The notes: generated by a model not told the origin, from the letters alone. Shown: positions 1-13,300, counted from the stretch's first letter. The stretch is DNA of 64,000 bases from Eumeta japonica (GCA_005406025.1 BGZK01002130.1:1-64000); one strand, 5' to 3'. Translations and numbers: made by a program.

Positions 1-554
1 TCTCCGTTGAGTATTTCTATCGGACTAGGTCTAAATCTTTCAAATGATAAATTTCTTGTTTCATCTCACACATTTATGTGTATTTATCCGTGAAATTTTA
101 GAGTTGTGATTGCATTTTTTTGATGTGCGTTTATAATTATAGTTTCGTAGTAAAGTCAAAATATGATTTTGAAAACTTTTCCATTTTTGAAAATGAAACG
201 TATTAAAATTCATATTCACGTTGAGCACTTGCATTCTATTAATTGCCTAAAAGAATAATAAAAAGCACGTGGATGTTTTTTGTGTATATAGATTTTTTTC
301 TTGATATATATAAAAGGGAGAAAATGCGTCGAAATTTAAATACGTAAGATTTCATTTTTCTGTGGTAATTCTCATAAATTACAAATTATTGTGTAACACG
401 AAACAGTTTATTTAAAAATTAACCACGAAAGTGCTAATAAATATATATGTCGAAAAGGAGTCATAATGTCATAATATGGAACCTTAAATGCAAGAAGATT
501 AATGATAAGTTTCTACAGAAATATAATTGCTTCGTATAAAAACTTAATAATTAT
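1..554. other. AT-rich unannotated DNA
   Basis: I see only AT-rich sequence with short homopolymer runs. There is no open frame of note and no repeat I recognise. Confidence 0.6.
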
Positions 555-610
555 AACACGAATTACTATTAATTATTATCAAATAATAATAATTAATAGT
601 CATTCGTGTT
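555..610. repeat. Inverted repeat (hairpin), AT-rich
   Basis: The left arm begins AACACGAATTACTATTAATT and the right arm is its near-exact reverse complement, ending CATTCGTGTT. Arms are about 24 bases with one mismatch and a small bulge, and the loop is a few bases. No target duplication is evident, so it could be a small foldback element or a local inverted duplication. Confidence 0.75.
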
Positions 611-1621
611 TTTTAAATAAAAGTTAAGAAAATTTATATTTTACGATCGTAAGTATTGTAAAGAATTTATACTGCTTTTATTTTCATATTGTATCATGAA
701 TGAAATGATTTTTCCATGGTAATTTGACAAATTAGAAAATTAATTATTATCGCATTAGCGTACTAAATTTTCGCGTAGTGTGAAACGGCTGACTTTTGTC
801 ATTTGCTTTTGCGCCTTCAAACTTTCAAATAATATTCTTAAATTAGTCACTTTTAGGTCACTAATTAACATATTGTTTATTTTTATAATACATATTTATG
901 TATGTAAACATTATATAATTTTATATATATGAAATATGAAAATGTAGTTATTAATAATTAATATCAATGTATATTTTACGCTCCTATCATAAATTTGTAG
1001 CGTTTATGGTGCAACTACTTTTTAAAGTTCTTTTGGCAAAAAGAACTAGCTATTTAACGCTTTGGGGGATTCCCTTAGACTGAATGGCGACCATATCCAT
1101 TTATTAAACAAAAAGGTGCAGCAATAAATCGTTATCGCTGTAATATTGCACTAAATAAAAACATAAAAGCGAACATGTTTTATGCTTTATCAATCGTGTC
1201 TATGAGAAATTAATTTAGATAGTGCTTCAACGAAGCAATTTTAGTTTGCTGTTTGTTTATATGTTTGTCACGATGATTTTTCTCGAATACCAGCCAATGG
1301 CATACGATGCATTTAAATTTTGAAATTATAGGAGTTATTAAGCCCGATTTTTTGGAGACAAAGATCGAAGTGGATTTTGGTAAAAACTTAACTTGATTAT
1401 CGACTGACGATTAAGTAAATAAAAATTGTAATAAACGGAAATACATATGTAATTATTATGTTTAGAACTTAATAAGTTTTCTCTTGCCATTTCACGTAAA
1501 GCGCCGATGGTCTGGCGGTCGCAGAGTTGTCATAGGATCGGATAATAACAGGTTTGATTTTTAATCACTGGCGAGTTGACTGGTGAGTTTTTAACTTAAG
1601 TCAAATCGAATGAACATATAG
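611..1621. other. AT-rich unannotated DNA
   Basis: No gene, transposon end or tandem repeat is recognised here. The end of the stretch, from about 1490, is slightly more GC-rich and leads into a repeat fragment. Confidence 0.5.
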
Positions 1622-1740
1622 CCCTGTACTGCGCAGCACTGTTAAGCTGTTGGTCCAGGACAATAACACAGTTTTGATGACGACGATCGTTAGCAAATTC
1701 CGATCCGCATTTAGCCAGCGTGGGGGGCTTAAAAAATACG
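1622..1740 (+). repeat. Lepidopteran-type interspersed repeat fragment
   Basis: The phrase GTTAAGCTGTTGGTCC, followed by a run about a GACGATCGTTAGCAAATTCC-like block and CATTTAGCCAGCGTGG, resembles a common lepidopteran dispersed repeat I remember. Its class is unknown to me. A related short phrase (GTTAAGCTGTTGGT) recurs at about 58082. The call rests on memory of repeat style and not on an alignment. Confidence 0.35.
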
Positions 1741-4437
1741 AATTTCTATCGTACAGTATGATCTATGTGTAACAGATTTAATATAATTAATTATGGAATA
1801 TGATATATTTCTTATTATATCGATGAATTTTAATTGTACGAAACGGACTTCACACTATATAATTTCAAGTAAAACGATAATTACGTATACAGGCAAGTTT
1901 ATATTTTTTTTATTGTAGAGTTCTTGTTTTTTTCATGCATGTATAAAACATTTATTTGTATTTTCTGACACATTAGTTTGTGAAAGATATTATGCTGGTA
2001 ATGGTTTAAATATGAATTTTGTTAATAAAAAATCCCAAACGTTAACGCATGACTTCAATTTTTAATTGGAAACGACTACAAAAAATATTCCCACTGTTCA
2101 TACATCTATAAATAAAACTGTTCGCATACGTTACTTCAATTCAACTGCGGAACTGGTTACATCCAACGTTGCTATAATACATTTTGGAACTTTGAATTGC
2201 TGAACAAACGGACCGGCGAAAAATAAGCGAAACAGCTATGAGCTCGCTCTTGGAAGCTTTACAAGTTAAATGTCCTCGGCAGAATAAGCAGTTACGTTTC
2301 AGACAAACGATGTTCCAAAAAGGTGGTACTTATTAAAACCTAGCCATTTGTTGGCGACAAGCACCTATTCTGAAGTATAATATCAGAATGATGACATTTT
2401 GTCCTCGCAGCGGGTACTCCTTGGAAATGGGCAATGGGTTAAATGTAAACATTTCGCGGTGTGAATCCTTCCTTATGTCGCATGCCTTGGATTAAGCCTC
2501 GCGAATATGACGTCAGAGGCGTTTTTGAACACACCAATAGGTGGCGTGTTGATAGTGTAAAATTTAACTATCAAATCAATTTACGATTCCGGAGTAAGAT
2601 TTATGAATTGCGTGTGTCGCACAAACCGATATAAAAATGTGTGACGAAAGCCTATTTATATATTCCGACTTAAATATAATTATCATAAGGGGATTTTACA
2701 TATGCTGGCTTATCGGTATGGTAGATTTACACTGCCTTATCTAAGGATCTGTAAAAAATAGTACGCCAGTGTTTAGTTCAATCGAAGGTGTCGTTTTGAC
2801 AAGTCAATTTGAAAGTAACAACGTCAGCTGTTTGCAATAGAAATTAATTTAACGGTATAATTTAAAATTAATTAACGGGTAAAACCAGAAATTCACTTGC
2901 GTACGGTATACGTAAAGGATATCGTTAAGCAAGCGAAAGGTTTATCTGGCTGGACCAAGCCTTACGATTAATTATAACACGAATGAGCAAAAAGTCATAC
3001 GAAAAACCGATATCGATAACAATTGTATATCCAACATTATAAGGACTGCGTGTCCAACAGAAAAAAAAAATGTTGCTAACAAAAAAAAAATAGTTATAAC
3101 TTCAGCAATGGTGAAAACACAACATGGAACATTAACGCCATGGATAGTCTTCCACAAGGCTAAGGTGCTATCGAAAAAACAACTCAGCCTCATCACTTAA
3201 TTTAGAAGATATATAAGTTAGAACCTTTGCGAAATAACAACGAGCAATTTAACTTCCACAAGCAGCGGCACGGTTCGCTGTGATATTTTCATATTTAATC
3301 CTATCCCAAGTCCCGGAATCACACGCAGCATTTCAAAAACGTTACAGCTATACAAGCGAGGCAAGCTGCAGGATTAGTCCAGCATCGGGAACGGCGAGCT
3401 AAGTCGTGCCTAAGTAATTCGCTGGGAGATAAATGAAAATCTGAGACCTAATTGAGATTTGACGCCGCCTTGTTCATGGATTTAATTATTCATACATATT
3501 AATATTAATTATTAGAAGATTATTAACCTTAATTTGGTTCTTACTTAAGAAACATCGGTATTACGAAGGATGGCCATATAAAAAATAAAGCATTAATAAA
3601 AGTCACGGAAATACAGATAGCTTGTATTTTTGTAGAAAAGTACTATGCCATCAAATATAGGGCAATGTATTAATATGTTTTAAAATATTATATAAAATTT
3701 AAATTTTAACAATATAACGAAATTTCCAGTCATCAATGTACCTGTGTTATCATTTTATCGCAAAATTGAGTTTAATATGTATTTTATATGATGCTATTGA
3801 ATAGTCACGTCATGTTTAGCTGTCTGTACGTCCAATTATTTTCACTACCATTTCTTGGTTATTTTTGTTATAATTTAAAAATCACACACATAATACTTTT
3901 TTTAAGCATAAAAATTTATTACATATTTAATTCAAATAAATAAATGCGGTGTATTAGTTTCGATTTGATAAAAGGTCATTTATCAAATAGCCGGTAGTAA
4001 TTAGGATTGAATCTGGTACCATCAAGCTCAAAGACAGTGGGTCTTCATCATTGAGCGACGTAACACACCTACCATTGTATCTACCACGTGAAAGAATGAG
4101 ACAGGAAACGCTGAATCTCTTAGACATTTCATAGATCATTCATCTCTGTGTCTCATTTTGTCTATTCCATATCAGTTCTCGCGATCTATAAAAAAAAATT
4201 GCATTAGTATCAGTCTAGATCGCGCATGCTTTCAAAGATCTGTTCGTATTCGAATTTCAAATGGGCCTCTACTTGAGTCGCGTGAGCAATGCCTACAGCT
4301 CGGCGATCGCTACAAATTGTTAAAGCGGTTCAAGTATTTCATCATTTCATGTCATGCGACGAGAGATTCCAAGAAATGTACCTCGGCTATACTTCCTGGA
4401 GATAAGCTAAGGTATAATTTACAGATAATATATATTT
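1741..4437. other. Unannotated DNA with a more GC-rich part
   Basis: No gene is recognised. The segment 2190-2560 is compositionally complex and includes the CRE-like octamer TGACGTCA near 2509. It could be a conserved non-coding element or an old unrecognised repeat. Short minus-strand frames at 2972-3196 and 3954-4139 lack any recognisable motif. Confidence 0.4.
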
Positions 4438-4487
4438 CATATATACACATACATACACACACAAACACACACATACACACACATACG
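4438..4487. repeat. CA-rich microsatellite
   Basis: An imperfect (CA)n tract with CATA and AAAC interruptions. It creates the repetitive IHTHTN-type tail of a plus-strand open frame (4158-4541), which is therefore not taken as a gene. Confidence 0.9.
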
Positions 4488-5629
4488 TCTATCACTAATG
4501 TATGGCTATATATCAAATCAGGCCGAATATCTGGTACTTAAAAAATCACCAGCTTAAATATTATGAACTCGAGATGAACAATCAAACAGAGAAAGGAATC
4601 CTAGATTATAACAAAATTTTCATTAAAAGACATATTTTAACGGAAGACGAGTTACATAATCCTTATATTTGAAATTAATTCTGTACTTTTGTCCATAACA
4701 ACAATTGGAAACTGTTCGCGGTGTACATGCAAGTGTACATGGGCGTCTTTGATAAGAACGTTCCTGCGGGTTTAATATGGAATGGTGACGTTTTGACGCT
4801 GTCGAAATAAACGACACGGGATATTAAAGGTGAAAAATTGTTATTTGGCCGATAAAGCGCACGCGCACTTCCTCGTTTCCCGTTAAACCTCTTTAGGACG
4901 ACCGCGTGGTATGCACCCATATGGGCTGCCGATATGGGTTTCGTTATTATGGCCTATGGAATTCTCAGATTCTCCGCGAGATGAGGCGCGAGCCCGGTTT
5001 CGGAAACGGTACACTCGGTTCGTTTTAATGAAGTTTTAAATATAACTCCAATTAGAGACAGCTCGGGGGCCTTTTCTAAATAAAGCACTCGAGATTCTTA
5101 ATTAATTACGTCGGAATTGACTATTCTAAACAAGGTTTATTGTTTTGTAGGATCTTACAATTTGAAGGGCTGTACATACAGCTCGCTCAGAGGTGATTTG
5201 AATTGAAAATTTGTGTTTCGTAAGAAAATAACTTTTATTATCGGCTGCAATGGATTCAGGCGCCACTGATGAAGTTTACGATATCAAATATCTGACCCTC
5301 TGAAACTAAGTTATTAGAGAAATGGTTTCGCATTCAATGGAATAGGTTAACATTTTTTTTTTAATTGCCGTATTTAAAGTTTGATTCTTGTTTAAAAATG
5401 TGACATTACTTTTTAGATAATGTTACATTTTACTCAAAATACTTATCTTAATTGTTAATATTTTAAATGGAAAATTATACGGATATAACCACGAGCGCCG
5501 GCATAATTATTTTTTCAGAGCCGTTCATATTAGAAATAGGTATTTTAGTTTTTTTATCTTTTTCGCCGTATTTATATTTAAAACACGCAAGTCATGGGGG
5601 CACAAATGCATTTCGTTGCACCCTTTTAT
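4488..5629. other. Unannotated DNA
   Basis: Unique-looking sequence. The part 4680-5060 is more balanced in base composition than its surroundings. Overlapping short minus-strand frames (4623-4817 and 4675-4920) have no recognisable domain. Confidence 0.45.
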
Positions 5630-5785
5630 GGCACTTATAAAAATGGCAACACAATATTTCTAAAGAATATACGACGAGCGATTCTAAGAAATCGCCTTCC
5701 GGTAAAGTGTAAATCCGCAAAATATTATGACGTATTTTAATTGTTCTGATCTATGAAATAGGGAAATTTTAATATTACAATTTTT
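5630..5785 (+). repeat. LINE 3'-end relic
   Basis: The segment GCCTTCCGGTAAAGTGTAAA followed by CCGCAAAATATTATGACGTA and CTATGAAATAGGG matches the 3' untranslated part of the better preserved LINE copies at 21.6 kb (CGGTAAAGTGTAAATTCGC) and 27.5 kb (TATGACGTATATCAAGTG). It is degraded and has no coding portion. Confidence 0.5.
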
Positions 5786-6004
5786 TTTGCGCGTTTGACG
5801 CACTTCCGAAGCCACAGGACAGTGACGTCGAGTTTCGATCTAACTTGTGCGCATGTTAAATAGATCGTTACGATCATTCGAACGATAAAGAGAATTATCG
5901 TATCGGAACCGACTTACCGTTCGTGCTCTATGAGACCACGCTGCCGATGGCATGTAAATTGCGAACCGCTCATACGCAGCTGTCTCAATGAGACATGTTC
6001 TCTA

Positions 6005-6235
6005 TTGCTGATCCCAAGCAAAGCGAGGTGACCGAATATTTGGAGTGTCGTTTTCCGATAAGGATAGCAGGTTCGATTCCCGACCGCGGTCGCGTTGGCT
6101 GATGAGATTTAGCTCGAGTCTAACACGCCACTGTGTCTTCATTGAGATTACGTTAAGATTTCGGCTTCGGATGTTGTGGAAAACGGTCTCTAGTGGCCCC
6201 CGACGCGCCATCGGGCCGGCGTGGAGGGCTTGACA
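6005..6235 (+). repeat. Possible tRNA-derived SINE
   Basis: GCAGGTTCGATTCCCGACC at about 6068 fits the RNA polymerase III B box (GGTTCGANTCC). The bases around it do not fold into a credible T stem, which argues against a true tRNA. An A box cannot be placed with confidence. A short frame is open on both strands here (6002-6211 and 6045-6233), without recognisable content. Confidence 0.3.
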
Positions 6236-6392
6236 TCCTAGCTTCTACATTTGAAATGAAAATACACTCTAGGATATACCTCAGCGGTGATTAATGAGTT
6301 ATTGTGGTGTTAGAAAGCTGACACCTCGATTCGATCTCAAGTTTATTCCATTCACTGTCAAATAGTTTGGTATTTCGTGAATTTAAAGCAAG

Positions 6393-6462
6393 ACACGCGC
6401 ACGCGAACGCACAAGCACAAGCACACGCATGCACACACACACAAACACACACACACATACAG
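6393..6462. repeat. CA-rich microsatellite
   Basis: Imperfect (CA)n with CG, AAGC and AAAC interruptions. It explains the Cys/Val/Ala-rich minus-strand frame at 6291-6506, which is not a gene. Confidence 0.9.
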
Positions 6463-7133
6463 ACATAGTGACCGCGGGAACAGTAAAAATAGCTTCCTAG
6501 GACCACAAAACGTCGAGATCTAATGAAAACTCGATTTTAGAAAAACCAATAATTTCTTAATTTTAGAAAAGTTTTAATTTTCTTAGCAGGAAGTTTAAAA
6601 AGTAGTCGAATTTTATCATACACTACTTACAAATGAAATTATACATAACTACTTCAGTAAATGCAAAATTTTTAAGGCGGATCGCACTTGACCGATTTGA
6701 TATTTGGAAATAGTTAATTTTGAGATCGAATACAATTTCCCTTTTTGTTTCGTAATTTATTCAATTCATACGTAGATCCGTTTCCGGAATTTATTTTTCT
6801 CGGTGTATCCTTAAACCGGTTTAATAATGCATAAAGCTCATTGAGATTCAGTGATATACAGAATTACAGCCGAACCGAGTCTTATTTATCGAATCTCTTG
6901 TTAATCGCTTCAAAAAATTTGAATTGTCGCCTATGAATAAGCGAATTTTTTTTTTATGTGGTATTGAAAAAAAAACCTTTTTAGTTCCAAAAAATAACAT
7001 CCGGGAACATTTGTACCTTTGTGATGTATATATAATCCTAGCGAGAGTAAAATCAATAGAAGGTTCACATAACAATTTTTTTTTTTGTAATATTCTTTAA
7101 TACGCCGAACCTGAAGTGTTGTATCACATTTTT
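6463..7133. other. Unannotated AT-rich DNA
   Basis: Nothing recognised apart from homopolymer A and T runs. Confidence 0.5.
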
Positions 7134-7247
7134 ATCGCTCTATTGCTAAATTATACTATCCCACAATCACAAATTAAAAGATTGTGGGATAGTATAATTT
7201 AGCAATAGAGCGATTTCCCACAATCCTTTTATTTGAGATTGTGGGAT
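7134..7247. repeat. 35-bp perfect hairpin plus an additional arm pair
   Basis: The arms at 7134-7168 and 7180-7214 are exact reverse complements over 35 bases around an 11-base loop. Directly after them, TCCCACAATC (about 7216) and GATTGTGGGA (about 7237) form another pair that repeats the inner end of the first hairpin. There are thus four alternating copies of the TCCCACAATC motif. Confidence 0.9.
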
Positions 7248-7562
7248 ACGAATCTAAAGTTAACCACACTAGCCTAGTGCAAGTTCGGGCTTTGTACACT
7301 CAGTCTTATATTAAAATAACCATCTATTGTTGGTGGTCATGAGAAAAAATAATTAATGACGTATTCCAATGTGAATTTCATTTGATACTTCATAGTTCAG
7401 TTCACGATTTGGTTTGCTGATGGACGAAAGCCCTCCCAGTCTAAGTCACTCAGCTATGTTTTCTTTCGGGATACACGCTTTAATCCTTACGTTGGGTAGG
7501 CGTATCTGCGATCGTCAGAACATTAGTTCTAGTGTTTTTTTCTACAAGCGTTATTGAGAGGA

Positions 7563-7852
7563 AAACGAGCACACAAGCCAACAGGGTATAGGCGGTCGTT
7601 ACAACTCATGAACGTTCGCAACACACCGGGAGAAATCGCCGGCTTCATGGATAGGTATAGGATATCTAATAGGGCGAGAAGTGGGCTGATGGATAGGGGA
7701 GGCGGATAGGGGATTCTGGGGTGATAGAGGGGCGTGGGCCACCGGAACTCTCGTTCGCTGAACGAAACGTTGCAGCGGAAACGATTACTACAGGCCTGTA
7801 TTCTGTGAGAGTGTGGTGTTGCATCGGTCTACAGCCGGCCCATTTACGCGTT
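7563..7852 (+). repeat. Dispersed repeat R2, copy 1
   Basis: This copy shares blocks with others at 45.7 and 61.4 kb: a purine-rich GGATAGGGG...GGGG stretch, GGCCACCGGAACTCTCGTTC, and CTGTGAGAGTGTGGTGTT followed by GCCGGCCC. The layout resembles a widespread lepidopteran repeat (GCAAACGAGCA...GTTGCCGGCC). The frames 7666-7905 (minus) and 7813-8046 (plus) lie in or beside it and are incidental. Confidence 0.55.
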
Positions 7853-8394
7853 GCGGCCACGTTGACCAAAGTGTACCCATAAAATGGTACGCCATAAAAT
7901 ACCACTATGAAATGGCGTGTATGTCGCGTTGCTATTCCACGATCACCACTTTGGGTATTTTTAATATCCTACCATATCTATATGAGTTTAAACGTTCCGT
8001 TAAAAGAAAGTTCTATGCCAAGGGCTATTATACCGTGTTGGAATAAGTCAATGAAAAAAGCCCCTGGGGTAGAACTGCTCGCCTATCAGGTTATTTCATA
8101 TTATTTTTCAATCTCGCCTAAATTAATAATTACTCAATCGCTTGTATTGACGAGTAGAAAGAGCAAGCCTTGAGTTTCCTGCCCATTCTTCTTAAGGTGA
8201 ATCAGCATTTGTAATGGGTGATAATGTGGAAAAGAATCTATTAATGACGTATTTGCAGTGTAATTTCATTAGCTACGAAATAAAGACATTTTTGGTTTGA
8301 TTTTGATTCGATTTGACAACCAGTATGTTGCTTGTCAATCCATTCGACGCACGCGTCTGTGTGATAACGATCCCGCGTAACAGTACAACTGTCT

Positions 8395-8500
8395 CGGTGT
8401 AAACTCTCACGCCTATTTCCCAGAAGGGTGGACACAGACCACAGATGGATGACTCGTGGAACGACCTTTGTATATCCACTTTGCTTCACTAATATCCAAC
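8395..8500. repeat. Short dispersed repeat fragment
   Basis: CCTATTTCCCAGAAGGGTGG followed by ACACAGACCACAGATGG resembles GTTTCCCGTTGGGGTAGACA followed by CAGACCGCGGAT at about 17718. The same phrase is familiar from other moth repeats. It lies in a 127-codon minus-strand frame (8241-8624) that I do not consider coding. Confidence 0.35.
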
Positions 8501-8624
8501 AATCGGCTTCGTACAAGCTCGACGTTTTTTGAGTGCTTAAAGTTGAATCAAGTTTTTGATATGCCTTAAACCTGGTTCCAATGCGCCGCTTGCCGGCGAA
8601 GAGACGGCGAACGTAACCTGCCAC

Positions 8625-9182
8625 TTAGTTCGTTTTAATATAGATATTTTAATTCATTATTTTATTTATGATTACAATTTTATCTCAACAAAAAAAAAAA
8701 TGAAAAGTTAGCGCCTGAATAGTTTCCTGATACTTTTTTTTGAGAAGGGGAGTTTATGAGGAACTCTGTAGAAAAATTATGATCAATTTGAAAATATTCT
8801 TTTACCACAAATATGCATTGCATAAAACATATTAAAGAAACATTTTTAATTTATTGTATAATATAGTCATCTGATTGGGGATTTATTACTGATTATAAAG
8901 TTAAATATGTTATATAAATTATTTTATTTATTTTTTAATTTTAATCTATAAAATCGGTCCAATCTGAACTTGCCTTATTGATATCGACTGAATTTTTCTT
9001 TTAAAAAAGATGATTGGAAACAATTTTAATCAGGTTTGTCAATACTAAAATAATAAATTGTTTATCTGTATATATAAGGTTATATAGTTGTATATAAGCT
9101 CGTAAAATTTCAACACCGTTCGACCGGCTATCGCCAAACTAGGCACATCTGAGTGCTTTTTCATGGAATTTATATATCATAC
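8625..9182. other. Unannotated AT-rich DNA
   Basis: Nothing recognised. Confidence 0.5.
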
Positions 9183-9427
9183 CTACTAATATTTTTTTCC
9201 GACTTCGTCCGCGTTTATGTACAATCGAATGGATTTATTGAACCGATTCTGAAATATCTTTAATTTGTAGAAAGCTACGCTATCCTCGAATAACATACTC
9301 TATATTTTATTTTAATACTAGCATTTTCTTCGGTTTTGCACAAATCGGATCCGTGACCAATGTAAAAGATGTAGGAATACATTATATATATGCACGCGGG
9401 TGAAGCCACGGGCGTGTAACTAGTATA
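9183..9427 (+). mobile_element. Non-autonomous repeat with CGCGGG-type inverted ends
   Basis: One end reads ACTAAT...CCGACTTCGTCCGCGT and the other CACGCGGGTGAAGCCACGGG...AACTAGTA, which is roughly the reverse complement. Similar ends occur at 17.2 kb, 33.3 kb and 44.2 kb in this window. This ACTAG...CCGCGACTTCGTCCGCG signature is familiar from lepidopteran dispersed repeats, but I cannot assign the class. Confidence 0.5.
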
Positions 9428-9934
9428 TGTACCTATATGTAAGTACGTACATATACGATTTTTTTTTTAATTTTATACTATCTTGGAAACGTAAGTTCGA
9501 TAAGTCGACAGCTGACGGAAACATAAATTTTCGCATATCAGATTAAAATCGAGTATTTATTCGGTATATCTCAAAAATTGTAAATTTTGCTAATGAACAG
9601 TTAAAAAATAAATGATTTACCGTCAAGTTTTTAATCAGTAATAGGGAACAATGAGACGGTTCCAATAGAAATAGCTGTGTATACGGACAAGTACAATTTG
9701 CTTATTTGACTTTTGACACACGAGAAATTATATCGCTCTATAGATATATATTTAAATAACCACATATGACGTAGATCATAATTTACAGCTATATTTCAAC
9801 TGTGAAGTTGTATACATTTCCCGAGTTAACGTGCAGGCATTAAATTAGCATTGGAATATATACCAAATCGTTCTCAGACATGGTTGAAGTGACGTAGGTT
9901 CAAGGCTAATCAACAGTCCGTTCGACTTCTATTT

Positions 9935-10385
9935 GTCACTTGTCTGTGTTTCGCCCTACTGACTGTACGGTACTACAAAAGGTCACGAATACATGTAGAG
10001 GCTCCGTGTGCGCATGCACAATGGGGTCCCTGAGGATGTACAAAATTTTCACTAATACAAATTCAAAATCTTTATTGAGCAAATACTTTAAAAAAAAAAG
10101 TATTGCACAATTTCAGAATATTTAGATAATACATTTATCCTCTAATGATCAGCTAGATTTTTTTACATGGTTTTTCCAAATGTTTTCAAGTATAAAAATA
10201 TTTCTTTTTGTAATATACGATTTGAGTTAACTTCAAGTTTTTTTTTTGCAAATTCTTCTTGAGGGATAATTGTCTTGTAAACCAGCGATAATTTTCTTAA
10301 ACATTTCAAAACTTTTAAAATAATATGGCCGATTCCAAGTGTTATATTATAACATACGAACTAAAGATACTTTGGATTTAAATTA
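9935..10385 (+). mobile_element. 5'-truncated non-LTR retrotransposon, 3' end
   Basis: About 450 bases of the LINE family also present at 21.2 and 27.3 kb. In one frame the degenerate coding end reads KYCTISEYLDN, against KGYYTISEYLED and KKGYYTISEYLDD in the other copies. This resembles the C-terminus downstream of reverse transcriptase in CR1/jockey-like elements. The 3' untranslated part ends near CAAGTGTTATATTATAACAT, followed by a decayed TTTGGATTTAAATT tail. Poly-A slippage and stops break the frame. The short open frame at 9940-10125 is a by-product. Confidence 0.65.
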
Positions 10386-13300
10386 ATTTTATGCATACAA
10401 TAACTTTATGCAGAATGTTCGAGATAAACGTCGAATGCAAGAAGAGAGTACAACCTTTCTGTCTAGTAATTATTTGTCCTCTTTGACTGCCAGGAAGTTC
10501 TCGGAGCGCGGATCTGCGAAGATGTGACGGAGGCACTTCCACGAACACGTGACGTGCGTCGGGTCTGAGCGAGGCTGGATTCTAAGTAATGCGCGGGGTC
10601 CGATTCTTAAACGTCGGGCAAAGACGACGTCTATATAGCCTTCCGATGAATTTGAGATTGTAAATTATCACCAAAGATACGGTGCATACCTATTGTGACA
10701 GTTTGGGGACGAAAAAATCCTCGTTTGAAGATTGAGGATGTTTCCTATTTCGCTTCGAATCCGCTTTAAAGAATTATCACCTTCAACAGAAATATAAGCT
10801 TCTATTGCATTATTTATTCCAATCTCGATACGCCGATGTGCAACAAATGAATTTTTCTCGAAAAGTGAATTCAAATTAATTCTTCTATCGAGAAGAATAG
10901 TATTACGCTACGTGCATTTTATCATTTACGTTACTCTATTTTGAATGTGCGTCTTGCTGATCTATCTCTCTTTTTGTTTGCGTGTTTGTTATCTACTACT
11001 AGTGTTTGTCTGCGGCTTCGCGTAGAAATATAATCTCGACAGAGGCTTAAATCTTTATCGAGCCTTCATCCTTCATCCCGTCCTGGTCGTATTGCCGATA
11101 TTGACTTCGATCCTATTCCCGATTTCAATTTCTCTTTCTTTTCGCTGTCATCTCTCTCCTTCTCAACGGTTTACTCCATACCTCTTCGTCTCTTTTTCTT
11201 CTTCCTCCTCTTCTCCGCTTTAATCCCGTATCGCCCTCTAATTTGCAATTTGCCATCTTTGTTGATGCTAATGTTCATTCTAATACGAATTAAAAAAAAA
11301 TGTTTGATGCCGCTACTCCTTCATAATATATGTGTAAATTTTAAATGACGGAGTGTATTGGCATCGATGATACACGTCAAATTATATTTTAAACAATAAA
11401 ACGGATTGTACCGTTCAAAATACACTTTTGGCTTCCTATTCGCAGTTTTTAGAGGATATTTAGATGAATAATTATAGTATTGAATAATTGATATGAAAAG
11501 CTAAAACAACGCTATTAAATAAATCAAAATAAAAATATGTAGGAGTGTGCTCTAAGATGACAAAATAAAAAGTTAGCCGAAGGGAAAGTAAATAATAAAT
11601 AAAATAAATTTCACGACCGTGGAAATATACATTTTTAAACGCTACAGATCGGTTTTATAATTTCATTTTTAATAATTTTTCCCATATCCGACGCGAGAGT
11701 TTGTTGTTTTAGAGAGAAATAGCACGGGAGCGTTGAAAGCTCTGTTTGCGTTCTGTGCTACATCTCGATCTGTTTGACAGCTGCGAGTCAATAAAGACAC
11801 GGAGTTAGGAAAGTTCCTCGGATTATGGACGCGGCAGTTTGCGTATTAGCGGTGTACGTTTGTTTTCATAAGAAAAAAAAAACACAGCGCGCGCGCGTTG
11901 AAAGATTTATATAAACCGATGTGCTCCATCTTGTAGTGTTTGACAGTATTTCGACGGAACCGAGATGTTAGAATCAGAATTGGAGTCAAGTAATGGATTC
12001 GGTATTGTCATTATAGAAAAATGAAGAGTGAGCTAAATTAATGGAACGATTCAAAGATTCTTAATAATTTCGTACATTAGAGGTCACTTTGAAAAGTGGT
12101 TCTTTGCTTGGAATTGATAGGGGTGCATTCGAATATGGCTACACATAGTGTAACCCAATTGGTGTGATTCGGAATTTATGATACAGTGTGTGTGCAATTC
12201 TTAAGGGATTGATTCTCACATATTTATCAAAATAGCATAAACAATTTGCGTGATTTATTTTAAGAAACATTCCCGTTCTAAACAACTTATCAACTGTCCG
12301 GATGGATAATCATCTTCCTCGAACCGAGAACCGAAACTGAATTCAATCAATGGAAAACCGAGGCTTCGAAATAAAAAATATAATTAAAATTCTTAATTTT
12401 CATTTCGGATATATATTTTTTTAATATAATCTCAAAGGTATAAAATTATAGACAATTTTTTAAGGGTTCTTTTAATTTTATCTCCCAGTATATTATTCAG
12501 TAGGTCTATAGCGACGTATAAATGTTTATTTTAATATGCTGATAAAATAGGAAGGATATAATATACATATATTAATAATACGATAAGGAGTAATGTTTAA
12601 AGTTCTTTTGCTTCTAGCATTGAAACAACCTTATCTGCTTAATAAACAAAAAAAAAAAATAATAATAATGAATGAGAGAAAATAAAGAGAGCTTTCTCAT
12701 TTCAATTTCCAAATCAAATTATTTCCAATTTGGAGATGTGAATGTAATAAATAAATTTTATATTAAAAGGAAGTTTGAAGACAAGTGAATTGTCTTTATT
12801 GTGGATTTTATCGCTAATAAAATTATAAGAGAACTATTATTTTATGAATTCTTATCCACATTTTGCAGTTCCTATTTTACATAAAAATAATCGATAACGT
12901 CCACTAAATAAACTATTATTCCAAAGAACATTAGAACTAATAATTTTAAACGAATATAAATTATTTCAAAATAACCATGGACATGAATTGAAATCATTTC
13001 AACTTCTATTATTAAATGACTATCAAAAGAATGAAATACAATTACTAAATGGACGAAACAAATCGTATGAACTTAACCACGATATTGTATTAATGTGAAG
13101 AATTGATCTCGACCGTTTTTAATGCATTTTAAGAAGTTGCCTTCTCCGAAAGCATTGCGTCATTCTCAGCTCCTGGACGGCGGTGTTGAGAGCTCGCCCG
13201 GTAGGTCGGGCGGGTAACCTTGCCAAAAGTTTATAATATAGGCATTTCACCTGTATTTTATTAATTTAAGTTGCTATATATATTTTACGGGTGGCAGTCG

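Noticed and set aside
4158..4541. 127-codon plus-strand open frame
   Set aside because: Its C-terminal third is encoded by a CA microsatellite and the remainder has no recognisable features.
6060..6095. Possible true tRNA gene at the GGTTCGATTCCC box
   Set aside because: No acceptor stem, and the bases around the T loop do not pair. A SINE head is more likely.
8241..8624. 127-codon minus-strand open frame
   Set aside because: It covers a dispersed repeat fragment at 8395-8500. No domain, splice site or neighbouring exon supports it.
10610..10645. TATA box (TCTATATAGCC) as a promoter
   Set aside because: TATATA occurs constantly in AT-rich DNA and no downstream exon or initiator can be supported.
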